Shown one piece after another: positions 39,945-52,587 of a DNA stretch of 64,000 nt. Made by a program: the position numbers and the translations under genes. Source of the DNA: Pohlia nutans (Eukaryota > Streptophyta > Bryopsida > Bryales > Mniaceae); the NCBI GenBank assembly GCA_022496805.1, contig CM040088.1, positions 42,807,436-42,871,435 on the forward strand, written 5' to 3'. The notes beneath the pieces were generated by a model. The model saw only the letters and a list, made by a program, of their open reading frames with translations. It did not search any database and was not told the DNA's origin. Position 1 is the first letter of the stretch. Every line of letters starts with the position of its first letter.

Positions 39945-39950
39945 TATAAA
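39945..39950 (+). promoter_or_regulatory. TATA box of the ZF-HD gene (candidate)
   Basis: TATAAA lies 234 bp before the proposed ATG at 40179, followed by a purine-rich stretch. The position suits a leader of about 200 nt. No transcript start is known. Confidence 0.4.
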
Positions 39951-40178
39951 GGTGGTGATAGATTCATCAGTGCTGGATCCTCGCCTCAGCAATTTAAAAC
40001 TGGTTCAAGAGCGCTTTCGTTTGCACTGCATAATATACTTAGACTGTGGACAGAATTCGAAGTAATAATGTTGGCTGTTTGTTCTCGTCTTCGTGTCAGT
40101 ACCGACACGTAGAATTAGATTAGATAACGTCGCTTGAATCGTTCAGACATCGTTAGTCTCGGGTTAATTTCCGGCCAC

Positions 40179-43100
40179 ATGAATCCAGTCATGAACTACA
40201 ACTGTGATCGTCGCGGCGGATATGGCGACTCGGCGGAAGAAGCTGCCAATTTATTTTCTACGGCTCCACCGAGAAATATTCCATGGCAAGTTGGCCCAGT
40301 CCAAAATTCTGTCGCAGCTGCTCATCACGCTGGCAACATCAACTGCCATGCCGCAGCGGGTATGGTGGAAGCTGCTGCTGCTGGGACTGGCCAAGGAGCC
40401 ATCATATTTCAAGGATTTCTCGGTGGGAGAGGCTATGGCGGAATGCAGCCCACTTCAACAGCCGCAGTTCAAGCCAGGTATTTAAATATATATATATATA
40501 TAATTATTCCATACAATACATGATCGATCATCCCCACTGCCTGCTTGCTTTTGCTGTCATGTTTGTTCTGTTGTTGGCATAGTTTCACAATGTTGACACA
40601 ATTTGGAAAAGGGCTCTCAACGGTTTCAGACGCCCGTTTGGAACATGGGCTTTGAGGTAACTCCATTTTGACAGTAGTCAACTAAAAATCCATCTGAGCG
40701 AGCACTTGAAATTCCATCACACTTTGGCACGCTAAAATTTGCCAAAATGAGGAACCTGAGCCTGTTTGTGATCATGCTTTTGACAGTACTGTCGAACTCT
40801 TGAAGCTACAGATTCCGAGAACTGACTGTAATGTGCGCCGGCCTGCGTGCAGGTGGGACCTCAACCCAGGTCAGATCCTCGGCGAGAATAATATTATTCA
40901 AACCTCGGGCAACCAGATCAGAGATACAGCTGCCGACCCGGAGCAAGCAGCAAAGTGGAATAACAATAACATGACTCCCAGCATGCGTCTGCGAGGGCAG
41001 CTCGAGGACGACGAGCTCTTGGGATTCTCCGTAGATCAGCGATCTGGACAACCAAACCAAGCAAACCAGAAAATCACAAGTCCTGGCAACGTCGTCGTCG
41101 TCTACAAGGAGTGCCAGAAGAACCAAGCCCTCGACAGCGCCACTCACTGTGTTGATGGGTGCGGTGAATTCATGCGTCGAGGTACGTTATTTAACCCCTA
41201 AGCGCGCGTCCACTGTGTTTTTTCTCTAGTGTAGGAAATTTGGACCCCCGGCCTGCTGTAAATCATTTGTTTGTGTGAAAATGACTTCAGTTCAATGACA
41301 CGATCGACACTGTTGACCTACCTTGCATCACTGACACTAAACAAGTTAGAGCTTTAAAATGATGTTAGTACCGTATTGCAATCAGAAAACCGAGGTTAAA
41401 TGAGAAAATGGCACCGCTGCAAAGTTCAGTGATGCAGATGGCCATATTAATTGGGCGTTTTAGATGCATGCTTAAGGGTTAAACACCAAAACCACCATTC
41501 CCAAGTTCATCGATCATGCACCCAATAATACATGATATAATTATTATTATTAGTATTCAAATGAATGAATGAATGAATGAATAAAGCTCCAGCTAGCTTC
41601 TTAATTAGACTTTCAGTACTTGCACATACAGGAAGAGAGGGACCAGAGGCGTTGCAATGCATGGCGTGTGGCTGTCACCGCAGCTATCACAGGAGTGTGC
41701 GAGTCGGGGACTGTAATGGAAAGTCTTCAGAGCTCCCGGACTGTAGTGGCGACGATCTGCACATCTCTCTCAGCAGAATCGAAAGCGTGGCCTTGAACCT
41801 CATGGAGGCCACAGGGCGGGCCTTGCCCTTGCTCGCTGGAGGCAGGAGAGACCCGGATCTTGCGCAACAGGAGCTGGACACCGTGATGAAAATCTCCATC
41901 GAAAATCTCGATCACATTTCCAAGGTGACACTGTCCACTGTCGAGTGTATCGGCATTCTGCAGGCAGCAGGAAACACAACGCAGCAGAGCGCCAACAATA
42001 TTATGAACATTCATAACAATAACACTAATGCCGGTCTAAATGCTGCGGACCAGGTCCGAAATCATCTGGATTCGGCCTGTGCCGTGCCAGACCATGGCCG
42101 CCTGTCATCAGAAGTAAGCCCCGTGAGCACAACGGAGAGGAGAAACTCAAAGCTCTCCCCATCGCCAGGCTCGCAATTCCAGGCCGCACAACAACAAGCA
42201 GCTGGGAACAGAGCCTCCTTACCATTCCGTAGCAAAGGTACGTACACTATGCCCGCCCTGGACCCAAGCAAATCTGAAGAATATTCTGCAGAATCATTTT
42301 GATAGAATCATTAATTAGTGGCTACATCTATAATTTACAGGAAGCTGGCTCAGGTAAGTTAGTGACAACCTGAACAGCGCATGTGTTCGATCACCCTCAG
42401 AGCCCTGGTGATTAGTGTATAGACCTCACTGGGTCCTGATCTTGTTAACCCCAATGTTCGGGTAGGTTCCCACGGTGTCAATTTTTATTTTTATTTTTTG
42501 AAACAAATTATGTGAATTCGGTATACCAATACAAAAATGCGGATCTAATTTTTTTTTTGATTCTGACTTTTTAAGTGGAAGTTGTGGAACAAAAGGGGTT
42601 TTTTTGGGGAGAATGGGCAATGCGGGCAGGGCTCAAAATGAGCTTTAAAAATTATTATTTTTCAACTTTAACCGTAGGATCTTGTTTTAAATTACTAGGA
42701 GAGTGCATAGTAAAATTTTCATAGAATTTGACCATACAGATTTCAAGATTATAGCGTTTGAAGTGAAAAGATGAAATTGCAATCTTTTTTGATATTTTCT
42801 GACCGTCTTTGAAGATATGGGAAAAATTGTTGAATTGGTCAAAAAAATTCTTGAATTTTATTTAAATGCTTAATTTGATATTTTCTATCAAGAGCAAAAG
42901 AATACTCACAAGAAAGTGAATAGAAAGAGATGAAAATGATGCTCAAAAATACGAAAAACCCGCAGTCCTTTCAGGGGTTAATTAATGCTGATGTACCATA
43001 TGCCTGCCATGTGTCCATCCTCTCATTTTCTCCCCATCCCCTGTTCATCCACTTACTCGATGAGCTGAGAGGCATACCTGAGACAGTCAGTCATGCTATA

Positions 43101-45550
43101 GAATGTTATGTCGATGGCAGTTGCGCATGCTGGAAACCACGTTGACACTACGACTGGGGTGAATGCAAAGCCCAAGAGAAAACGGACTCAGTTCACTGAT
43201 GAGCAACGCGGGAAACTGAAAGCGTATGCTGAGCATGCGGGATGGACCATTGTGGGTCAGCGCAAAGACAACATTGTTGCCGTCTGCCAAGACATCGGTA
43301 CGTTGATTAATTCCTCCCACGCTCACGCACTCCATAGCTAGTCACAGTACACAACTTCAATTCCTTCCCTCTGATCGAGCTGAGCTGACATAGGGGTCTC
43401 ATATGGTTTCCCTGTGTGATTCCCCTGCGTGTGCCACTTTCCCCTCTGAGCTTCAGAACTCGACACATGTTAAAACTTTCCTTCTACAAGTAGGTGACTA
43501 AGCTTAAGCAGGTGATTTTGTACACATGTCAAAACTCGAAATCACAGGGAAAAGTGACACTCACGGGGAATCAACACAGGGGAACCATATGAGCTCCATG
43601 TGTGAGCTGAGCTGAGCTTCAAACGTTTTCCAATTCCATCTGATTGATCATGAACGCTGCGCGCATTCATGTTGAAAGTGAATCAATGCATGCAAAACTT
43701 GACTGTTAGAAAAACGTAGTCGAATCCTGCAATCTCATTGACTCAGCTGACTTCATGAAATGTTGCTTTCTATGTACACAATAATTAAATCTACCACTTC
43801 CACAGGGGTCCTAGACATTTTTGCTGGGGTAAAAAGTGGATAGTTTGGCCTCAACTTTTTACCCCATTTAGCACTGTGGCTGAAAGTGCAGATTGAGCGT
43901 CCGGGGGGTATGTATGGTACGGTGTCCTACTTCAATGTCAAAATGACACTGCACATTCTAGCGTGCTTTGCATTTTGTTAAAAATGTCTCTTTTTGAAAA
44001 TGTATTAGAACTAATTGGTGATAAATAACATTAAAAAAAAATGGATAATTGGTGAGATTGAAGTATACTCAATCTACATAAACATCTTTGTGTTTGCTTT
44101 AAGGTTATATATTAAAAAATATGAATTTATGAAAGTACATTTTTAAACAAAACACAACTAAAATAGAAAAATGAATATTGTGTGATTTATAATTTTTTTT
44201 GTAATTCCAATTTGAGGCCCATATGTAATATCTTATTTAGATTATTATGATGAATTTGAAATAACTTTAATCTTCTTTAACATGCTTAAAAAGCCAAAAT
44301 GCTAAGAATTTTCTATTTTAAGTTCAATTCAATATAAAAAATATTTATGTACCAAAATCTGTGGAAATAAGTTTTAAAACTAAACTCCAATATATTTAGA
44401 GAGTCTGAAGTTCAAATCCAAAAATAGCATTGCAAACAGTCTACATACATAAAAAAAATGTGTTTTGTGACACAAAACAAATGCACAAGGTTCTTCAATT
44501 TAGCAACGCTTTTTTCAAATTTTGACATTATGTTTTTTTTTTTAGGTATATATTTTACTCACTTTTCACAGTTTCACAAGTTTCGTATCATCAAATCATC
44601 CTTTATATCGCTTAGAAGGTAGAAAAGGGTCGAAAACTACAAACGTGACTGAAAAAGAAGGACATTGTAGTATGCAACTACTCGGGGTCAAAACTTTGAC
44701 TCCCTTTCTGGAACCTTTACCGGGGTAAAACCATGGTGCTTTTGACGAGCGTGGGGGCAAAAAAAACTGCCCCGAGGATGGCAATCCCTCATTTTTTACC
44801 CCTCCCTCCCCCCCCCCCCCCCCCAAGTTTAGCCTCAGAGTCAAACTGTGAGGGTTCCCTGTGCATGAGAAGCTACTCTTACTACTCTTACTACTCTCTT
44901 ACTACAAGCTAACTCGTCGATTCTCATTACCAAGAGTCTGGGAAAGTGTGACTGTGTTGTCACCTCTTTTGACAAACGGTGAGAAATGAAGTGGTTTCAC
45001 TGAAAAACCAAATGAGAAACGACACCACCTCCCTGTAGTGCCACAAAAGTGCAAAACTTCTTTCGAAAGTGGTTGATCCCTCCGTAGACCACTATGCATT
45101 GTATGTACGTAGCATGTCTCTACATAGAACAAAATTGATACTTGTGATTAGTCAACTGTTTTTATCCATTGGTCTGGTTTTTCATTATTGATTAATAAGG
45201 ACGGTCTACCTATTAAGGTTGATTAGGCCGGAGAAGTATCTCTACTTTCTTAACCTAAGACAAGTGGTCGTAGGGGAGAAGTATCTCTACTTTCTTAACC
45301 TAAGACAAGTGGTCGTAGGGGAGAAGTATCTCTACTTTCTTAACCTAAGACAAGTGGTCGTAGGCATAGGAAATAGTGGGAAATGACACGTTTTTTTTAC
45401 TGAGGATTGTTCTTCTTCAATCTTCTTCTTGATTATTTGATTATGTCATGGTTGTTTGAATTTGGTTCAGGTGTAACGCCCAAGACATTGAAGTATTGGA
45501 TCCATAATGCGAAGCAGAAGCTCAAGCGCTCACATGGGCCAACTGCGTAA
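40179..45550 (+). CDS. Zinc-finger homeodomain (ZF-HD) transcription factor
   Basis: This is a plant-specific regulator with a dimerising zinc finger and a DNA-binding homeodomain, acting in the nucleus. Exons are 40179-40477, 40853-41181, 41632-42237, 43121-43297 and 45471-45550. They join in frame to 496 aa; intron 1 is phase 2 and the rest phase 1, with GT-AG borders. The zinc finger (residues 184-230) reads YKECQKNQA, then HCVDGCGEFM, then LQCMACGCHRSYHR, and is split by intron 2. The homeodomain (about 428-490) starts KPKRKRTQFTDEQRGKLKAY and its third helix reads GVTPKTLKYWIHNAKQKLKR, with W480 and N483; it is split by intron 4. A linker of about 180 residues separates the domains. The protein is longer than most seed-plant members, which are mostly intronless. 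Gln191 replaces the usual His of the KNHA motif. Introns 2 and 3 carry TTAA-flanked transposons. ATG 40191 is an alternative start. Upstream are W-box cores and a TATA box. Confidence 0.9.
41195..41478. mobile_element. TTAA element in ZF-HD intron 2
   Basis: Between TTAA at 41191 and 41479. The ends are CCCCTAAGCGCGCG and GCATGCTTAAGGG; 284 bp. It starts only 10 bp after the intron 2 donor. Confidence 0.75.
42449..42977. mobile_element. TTAA element in ZF-HD intron 3
   Basis: Between TTAA at 42445 and 42978. The ends CCCCAATG and TTTCAGGGG form only a short TIR, so this assignment is weaker. Confidence 0.55.
45231..45365 (+). repeat. 45-bp tandem repeat, three copies, in ZF-HD intron 4
   Basis: Units starting GAGAAGTATCTCTACTTTC begin at 45231, 45276 and 45321 and look identical. 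The array ends about 105 bp before the last exon. Confidence 0.95.
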
Positions 45551-48063
45551 ACAAACACTAACTTCCACTTCCAGTAGAGCCAAGATACAATTCTCTGCTG
45601 CTCATGTGTAAATATACACAAGCAGAAATTAGTCTATTTGTTTTGTGAAACTTTCATCTCATAGATTGCAAATGAACGATACCATTTCACGAGCCCTAGA
45701 ATGCCTTAAACAATGTTAGTAGGATTACTCTTGAAAACTTCAATCAAGGTTTTAATTAAGAAAATTAGGATTTTAGTGATGTTTGGACATCACTCATTGC
45801 GACGTGTGCAATGGAAACATGGCAATTCATGGTCACATTCTTACATTGAGACTTTTAACTGATTTTAAGACAGAATGCTTGTTATCCAAATATTCATTTA
45901 AAAAATAATAATTAAAACCCTAAACCCTAAACATTCAATTTAAATATTAATATCGGTTGAAATTAAAATTATTCATTAAATACGATGATGGACTATTTAC
46001 GTACAAATAATCATACGTACTGTAGGATACACCAAATTCCATGTGACTGACTCAAGCAGGGATGATGAAGATCCCATCATCGATCAACGACTAGCTAGCT
46101 ACGTATAAATTGCAAATTAATTGCTCCGTGTGTTAACCGAATATTCGTTGGATATTCCCTTAGGCTAACAGTAGGCTAGTCTATACCCGGCAGGAATAGA
46201 CCCGGCAGGCGATACTCGATAGTACAAGCTGGTACAAGCTGGTACATACTGGTCGACCCGACTGACCCGGTCGACCAGGTCTGACACTACTGTAAGACCA
46301 GTCTCCTATATGTACTTTTCTTCTCTTTGAGAGAGTTGTTGCTATACATTTTGTACATCTTCTTTATTGGCAGCCTCAATTTTACTTCCTCTTGTCTTAA
46401 ACCTTCGTGTGTGTACAAGTATGCTAGACTACTACGACAGGAGTGTTGTTTCCTACTCTTGTATTGCTCATTGCCATTAGATCAGTTAATTAGTCCGCGG
46501 TTGCCTAGAAGGAGCCGTAGAACAAGGAGCCGTAGAACATGATTTCAACCAGCACGGTGTTAAGGGGGTTTTCTACGAACCGACCTTAACTAATGAGACT
46601 ACTTCTCGCAATAACACTCGACTTTAGACTAGTAAGTAGAGATTGAGAGGAGTAGTAAGAGAGTTTTAATCAAGAAGGTAATGTCGACTAGGAATAACAC
46701 CGGTATGCCTACAAGTCGACTCTTGCAAAACTCACAGACTACTGCAACTAGCCAGGATTCAAACACACTTATATAGCCCTGATATTGGAGCCTCGGTGGT
46801 GAGATTCACCCCAAGTCGTTAGTTAGCCTCGGGACTCAAGACTTTGTGGAATTCTCTCTAATTGATCTCTGACATCAACCTCGGAAGCAAGTATAATAGT
46901 TAGGTCTCTGTGGGTCGTCCAAGCCATCCTCGGTAGACTATGCTGGTACCGATCGATGAGTAAGTCCATTGTAGAAGTAAATCAATGAAGTCTCGGTGCT
47001 CAGTTATAGATTTTGTTTGGGGAAGTCAGTTAGTGTAGATTTGGGTACATATGAGCGTACAAAGGGTATTTAATGGGGGGCTATGAAACAATTGGGTTTT
47101 GGAACACCCTATATTACTTCTATAAATTACAATTTTTATCTCAAATGAATAAAAGACACGTTATATTTGTTCTCCCATAGTTATCTAAATTCTTGATAGT
47201 GACTTCCCCAGGGGATTATGGCCGGGACGTACCTAGAGTTTTGTTTTGCAAACCTAGAAGAGGACATTGGAATAGCCTCAACTAACTTACTTACTTTAGA
47301 AAGGGATTACGGGCAGCTTCCTTAATGGATATAATGACATTGTGATTGTGATTGGTTCACGAATTATATAGAGATGTACATAGCAGTTCAAGATGATAGC
47401 TTGTGACACCAAATTTTGAATGTATGTAAGCCATATTAATTCAGAAAAATGTTGTAGACTTGGACAATGCCAAAATTGCGCCATTGAATTCAAGTGCACA
47501 ATTTTTCTAAAAATCAAGACAAACAAGCAATTAAACATTCAAGGTTTAAGTGCCAATATCTTGTACGTTAGCCAATTTAGCGTATATTCATGTCTCTCGT
47601 AGCAAAGGTTCTATAATTGCTACTAATTGGTGGCTTCCGGGCTAAATGTCCGACTGATTCGTGAACTCTCATGGAATCATGCATAGATCATCTAACTCGG
47701 CAATTGGCATGTCAAACTAACAACCATTTAGAGTCTCGGGCTGAACAATTGTAAGTTCCATCATCAAGCATTATCTACTAAGGCATATAAAGCCTATAAT
47801 AAAACAATTTTGGCTTCTCTCGCCTTTGGTGTCTATTATTTGTGGTCACTTCCGTCCCAAAATTGGCACATTTTTGGAATGTTTGCATGGGAGAGTAGAA
47901 ATGGCAGCACAAGAGCAATTTTGGAGAAAAGTCGGCTGGGTCCGAAATACCAAAGTAGTGGTTGAGTTAGTCTATACATATTTTAAGTATTTAGACAAAC
48001 AATACTAGGACTATAGATTTGGCTTGGTGGATGAAGAAGATCATATTGTCTCACTGACAAGAT
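45551..48063. other. No gene recognised; possible old LTR-like sequence
   Basis: 46131-46540 begins TGTTAACC and ends GTAGAACA, with a doubled 15-bp unit (AGGAGCCGTAGAACA), but no target duplication, primer site or retroelement protein was seen. Confidence 0.3.
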
Positions 48064-50493
48064 CATCAGGAATTTCGAACCCCACTGATTCTGCACGATT
48101 TCAGTGCGATTTCCGATATTTCAAAGGTTCGTACGTTTTTCGCAATGATTCTGCATCGTTGCGTTATTCATCGCAACTACACTGATATGACATCACGTTC
48201 GTACAAACGGATATAGTACTGATTTGACACGATTGATACATCTATTGAAAATGTGTGAATTCTTCACTCTGTACCGTTGTCAAATGTCGTGTTTCAATCG
48301 TCTTTAAAACTACACTGATTTAGTGCGTTCTTCGTGCGACATCATCTTTCTCATATCTAGATTTTTTTTCTTTTTATATCTAAATTTGATCAAAATAATA
48401 TTATTAAAAAATAATAAATAATAATTTTTCCCTCTACCGGAAACAATTTTCAAGCTGCCCACTTTAACAAAACATACTGCCCGAACCTACGGTAGGGCCC
48501 GCCACCGATTTCGAAGCTCTATCGCCGATGGTTGGATTTGAATCCAAGACCTCCCAGTTGCAAACCAAACTTTTAACCATGAAATCCCCACCGGGGTTAA
48601 AAAGTGAAGAACGAGGAAAGAAAAACAAAACGGGCGAGCCCGGGCCCAACCGAAGGCCGTGAGGACAGACAGCCAAAGGCCGGGAAGGAAACAAGGAGAC
48701 AGAAAGCAAACTAGCAAACCCTAGACTACTGTCGCGTAGTTGTCCACCCGAGCGCGCCCAAAGAAGGAGGAGAAAACATCGCCCCAATAGCAAACCAAGC
48801 TCCTAACCACTAAACCACCTCAACCACTTGATGCATAGAATAGAACTCTTTTGGTAATTATAAACAAATGAAACCATTGGCAATTTATTGCCATGTCTAT
48901 ATAATTCTTTTTTCAAATTTTTCTTGCACTACAACATGCAGGGATTTTTCTACATCTACAAATTTTTTTAGAATATTTTAATTTTTTTTTTGGCCAAAAT
49001 TGTGATGGCAGATCATGGCTGTGAGTTTTTTTTTTTTTTTTTCAGCGGACTTCGAATGTTTTTAATTATGTGAAAAAAACTTTTTTTTCCAAATTTTTTT
49101 TGCACTAGATTATACAGGACTTTTTCTATATCTAGGATTTTTTTCATAATATTCTGAATTTATTTATTTATTTCCAAAATCGTGGTGGCTCTGAGCTATT
49201 TCTTTTTAAGCCGACTTTGGATGCTTTTTTGCGATGTAAAAAAAAATTCCAATTCTTTTTTGCAGTAGATTATGCAAGCATTTTTCTATATCTAAAAAAA
49301 ATTTCAATTTTTTTTTAATTTTGTTTTTGTTTTCCCAAAACCTTAAAGGCTCTAAGCTGTTTTTTATTTTCAGTAGATTTTAGATGTTTTTAGCACTATA
49401 AAAAAATATTTTTATTCCAAATTTTGCTTGCACTCCACTACACAAGCTTTTTTCTATACCTAGAAAAAAAATTCAATGGTTTGAATGTTGTGGCAAGCAA
49501 TTAAAAGCTCATGCAATTTTATTTTTGAAAAGTTGCTCAAATTGAGTTCAAAGAAAGTTTGTTTTTAAACCCAATTTAACTCACAATGCTTTGAGAGATC
49601 ATGTTTTGATCGATGCCCCCTTTTATGAGCTGCCTAAGACTAAAAACTTAAAACTAAATTAAACTATAATTTTTTTCAAATAGGAAATCAAGTATGCTTT
49701 CAAACCCAATTTGAATCGTGCCAATCCAAATTAAACTTTGCCTAGAGGAAACTTTCAAAAAAACAACACCTCTACATTGTCTTGTGTTACAAATTTTGCT
49801 ATTTTGAAAAAGTAATGTTGTCCTTTTTTGTACAATTTTTTTTTGCTTCTATGATGAAAAGTACAATGATAACCAATAATACTAAATTTGAATTCTAAAA
49901 TATAAAATGTTATTTCTTTGAAATTTTAATGTGTGTTGCTTCCAAACTCTATAAATGTAGATCTAAAAATGTTTTGGGAAATTAAACCGTAAGTATAATT
50001 TAAAGAAGATTCTTGGAATATTCCAAAGTATACCAAAATATCATAAAATATTCCAAACATTCCAAAATAATATAAAATGTTCCAAAAGATTCCAAAAGAT
50101 TCCAAAAATAATTAAAATATTATACACGAATGTCGTACGAAATTAATTTGCATTATGATAGATGTTGAAATCGCACGAATATAATAAATGGCGTTGATAT
50201 GATACGTATACGATACTAGATCCGCATTCAAAGCAATCGCATATTATCCGTGTCTTATTAGCCATGTAATGTAGATACACGATTAACGCACGGATTCCGT
50301 CAAGCACGACTTTCGTGCGGAAACAACACTTTTTGGATAATCATTGAAAAGACACTGCATCGACATCTTAGTAATGCATGTCACTTCCGTACCATAGCGA
50401 CACTTCTAAATTCACGTATGACGTACGGAATCAGTGTTTAACGATAAACGCATTGAAATCGTGCAGAATCAATGGGGTCCGAAATTCTTGATG
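48064..50493. mobile_element. Long-TIR transposon, copy 1 (about 2.4 kb)
   Basis: The termini are near-perfect inverted repeats of about 45 bp: CATCAGGAATTTCG at the left and CGAAATTCTTGATG at the right, with the shared core CACGATTTCA. The inside is AT-rich, with no transposase visible. It holds a tRNA-like segment (48480-48830) and about four diverged tandem units, each with TTGCACTA...TTTTTCTATA (about 48907-49470). Superfamily and target-site duplication are unclear. Copy 2 is at 57944-59937. Confidence 0.85.
48560..48798. repeat. Insertion between 9-bp direct repeats in long-TIR copy 1
   Basis: GCAAACCAA occurs at 48560-48568 and 48790-48798. Copy 2 has a single occurrence at the matching place, so the ~221 bp between is extra in copy 1. 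A B box (GGATTCAAATCC on minus, 48533-48544) lies just outside. Confidence 0.6.
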
Positions 50494-50734
50494 TAAATGT
50501 GGTAAAAAGCAAGTTTTCAAAAGTTTTGAATTAGACATGAATCTCCAATTGGACCTTACTTCTTATATAATTAAGACGTTTTGAAAAGAAAATTTCAAAC
50601 CAAGTTCATCTTTGAAGTTTTGTGATCAATTATAATATCATAGTTAAAAATTTGTTTGCGGTAAAAGGGAGATTTTTCTTACATTTCAATGAAAGAAGGC
50701 CAGTCTTAGAAATCCAATAACATGTATATATTAA

Positions 50735-50770
50735 CCCCTAAATGTCACAAGGTGTCCCTAGAATTAATAA
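50735..50770. mobile_element. TTAA element, left end only
   Basis: TTAA at 50731, then CCCCTAAATGTCACAAGG. No matching right end seen within 1.5 kb. Confidence 0.4.
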
Positions 50771-50930
50771 TCCCCGGGGGTGCACCCTACATTATGTTTG
50801 AGAATCACTTGCGTTGATGACCCTTCTAAAAAAACCCCTTGTATACAAGAGGTTATATGTCTAAATACCTTTGTATACAAATATATTTTGTTTTAAATAT
50901 ATGTTCAATGTAAGTATACCCTAATACTTC
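50770..50930. repeat. Dispersed repeat Y, copy 2
   Basis: Partner of 10262-10430, starting just after the TTAA element left end at 50735. Confidence 0.6.
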
Positions 50931-51582
50931 TACATTTGTAGTTTTAGAAAAATATGTACTCTAATATCACCAAATCCAACCATTGGGTAAGACAACAACT
51001 TGATGAAGTATTTCCAAAATATTGAATGACTATCATCCAAACATTGATGAGAATGTAGGGTGAGTTTGAACTCGTTAGTTGTTTAGGAACTAAACACAGT
51101 GACGTTTAGAGTTTAATATACAAGTAGATGAGGGATATCAAGTTTTAAATTTGCCATATCACATGAATTTACCACTAAAAACGGCCTTCCCATATTTTAG
51201 CCTATTTTATATTATTGAAGAATTAAATTAACATTTTTAGAAACATGACACCCAAAACATCATGGCTCAGTTACAAGAATATGAGAAAAAAATTAATTCA
51301 TGAAAACATTGTTTTCATCAATGAAATAATACTATACATTCAAAAAACACCAATTGAAACTATATTTATGCAAAACCTCCCAATTCATCCCATTTATTCT
51401 AAAATTAAAGGCTGAAAAAAATAAACAAATGCACCCAATCTAAAAATACATAACTATAAAATCTCACATCCCATAGTATATACCTTTTTTTCAATAACAA
51501 AAACCCCAAAGTCCACAAAATATCAAAGCTGACACTTGTAACAACATTTTCACAAACAGGATGATGGTTACACTTCTGTTGC

Positions 51583-51798
51583 CACCCAACGTCCCCATAG
51601 TATATACCTTTTCTGTTAAACAAAAACCCCAATGAAAGTCAACAAAATATCAAACACCCAACGTCCCCATAGTATATACCTTTTCTGTTAAACAAAAACC
51701 CCAATGAAAGTCAACAAAATATCAAACACCCAACGTCCCCATAGTATATACCTTTTCTGTTAAACAAAAACCCCAATGAAAGTCAACAAAATATCAAA
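51583..51798 (+). repeat. 72-bp tandem repeat, three copies, upstream of the P450
   Basis: Units starting CACCCAACGTCCCCATAG begin at 51583, 51655 and 51727. A diverged unit precedes them at about 51462-51540, and a flanking AACA.TTTTCACAAACAG segment occurs on both sides. The array ends about 790 bp before the P450 start codon. Confidence 0.95.
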
Positions 51799-52587
51799 GC
51801 CAACACTTGTAACAATATTTTCACAAACAGAATGATGGATACATATCAAATTGCTGTCCATATTGTCTGGTTGAGTTCCTTTTCACTGAATCATTCCCAA
51901 ATCTGGGCAATACGTAGATTTTGAGATCCTTCCCAGTAACAAGAGCTCATTTGTTTTCTTTGTAGTACGCTGGCTGGCAGGTGAAATACCCAATTAAATT
52001 CATAAAGTTAGGCTTCTTCTTCCGAGCATTGACACATATATTTCTTTTTCTTGCCATGTGTTGTGTTTTAATTCACACTTAGATAAAAACTCCAGACCCC
52101 TGTCAGGACCGACGTGAGTAACGTGTCTGATTGTAATGACAGTGATCCAAAGCCCACCGGGCAAAGGGCCATTGTTGCAAAACACTTTACAATCTAAGAA
52201 TTTGTAAAGTAACCATAATTTTATCATCAGTATACCAATCTGGTTGGGCTACGAACGCCAAAAGTTTAAAATTCCAATCACAAATATGCACGGCAGTGAT
52301 AGTTTTGTCCACAGTTCTAAGAGGCAGTCTAAATGATCATGAGTATTCCATGGCAGCCTCTTTGAGTGTGGTAGGATCTCATTTCTTACAAGCCACATGT
52401 TCGGACAATCCGTTTAAAATAGAGAGACGTGAGGAAATCTAGATACTTTAAAAGAGTGGCCAATCAAACCTACTAACAGGTCTGGCCCATGAATATAACT
52501 TATGCACTTAAAACTCCAAGAGAGCATGGATGTGTCACCAGAAACCTGCCACTTCTTCTTGTTGCAAATTCCTCTTTTTTGGTGGCC

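Noticed and set aside
45915..45932. Telomere-like CCCTAAA repeats (also at 2424)
   Set aside because: Only two units each; too short to call an interstitial telomere array.
46131..46540. Possible solo LTR (TGTTAACC...AGAACA)
   Set aside because: No 5-bp target duplication, no second LTR, no primer-binding site and no retroelement protein nearby.
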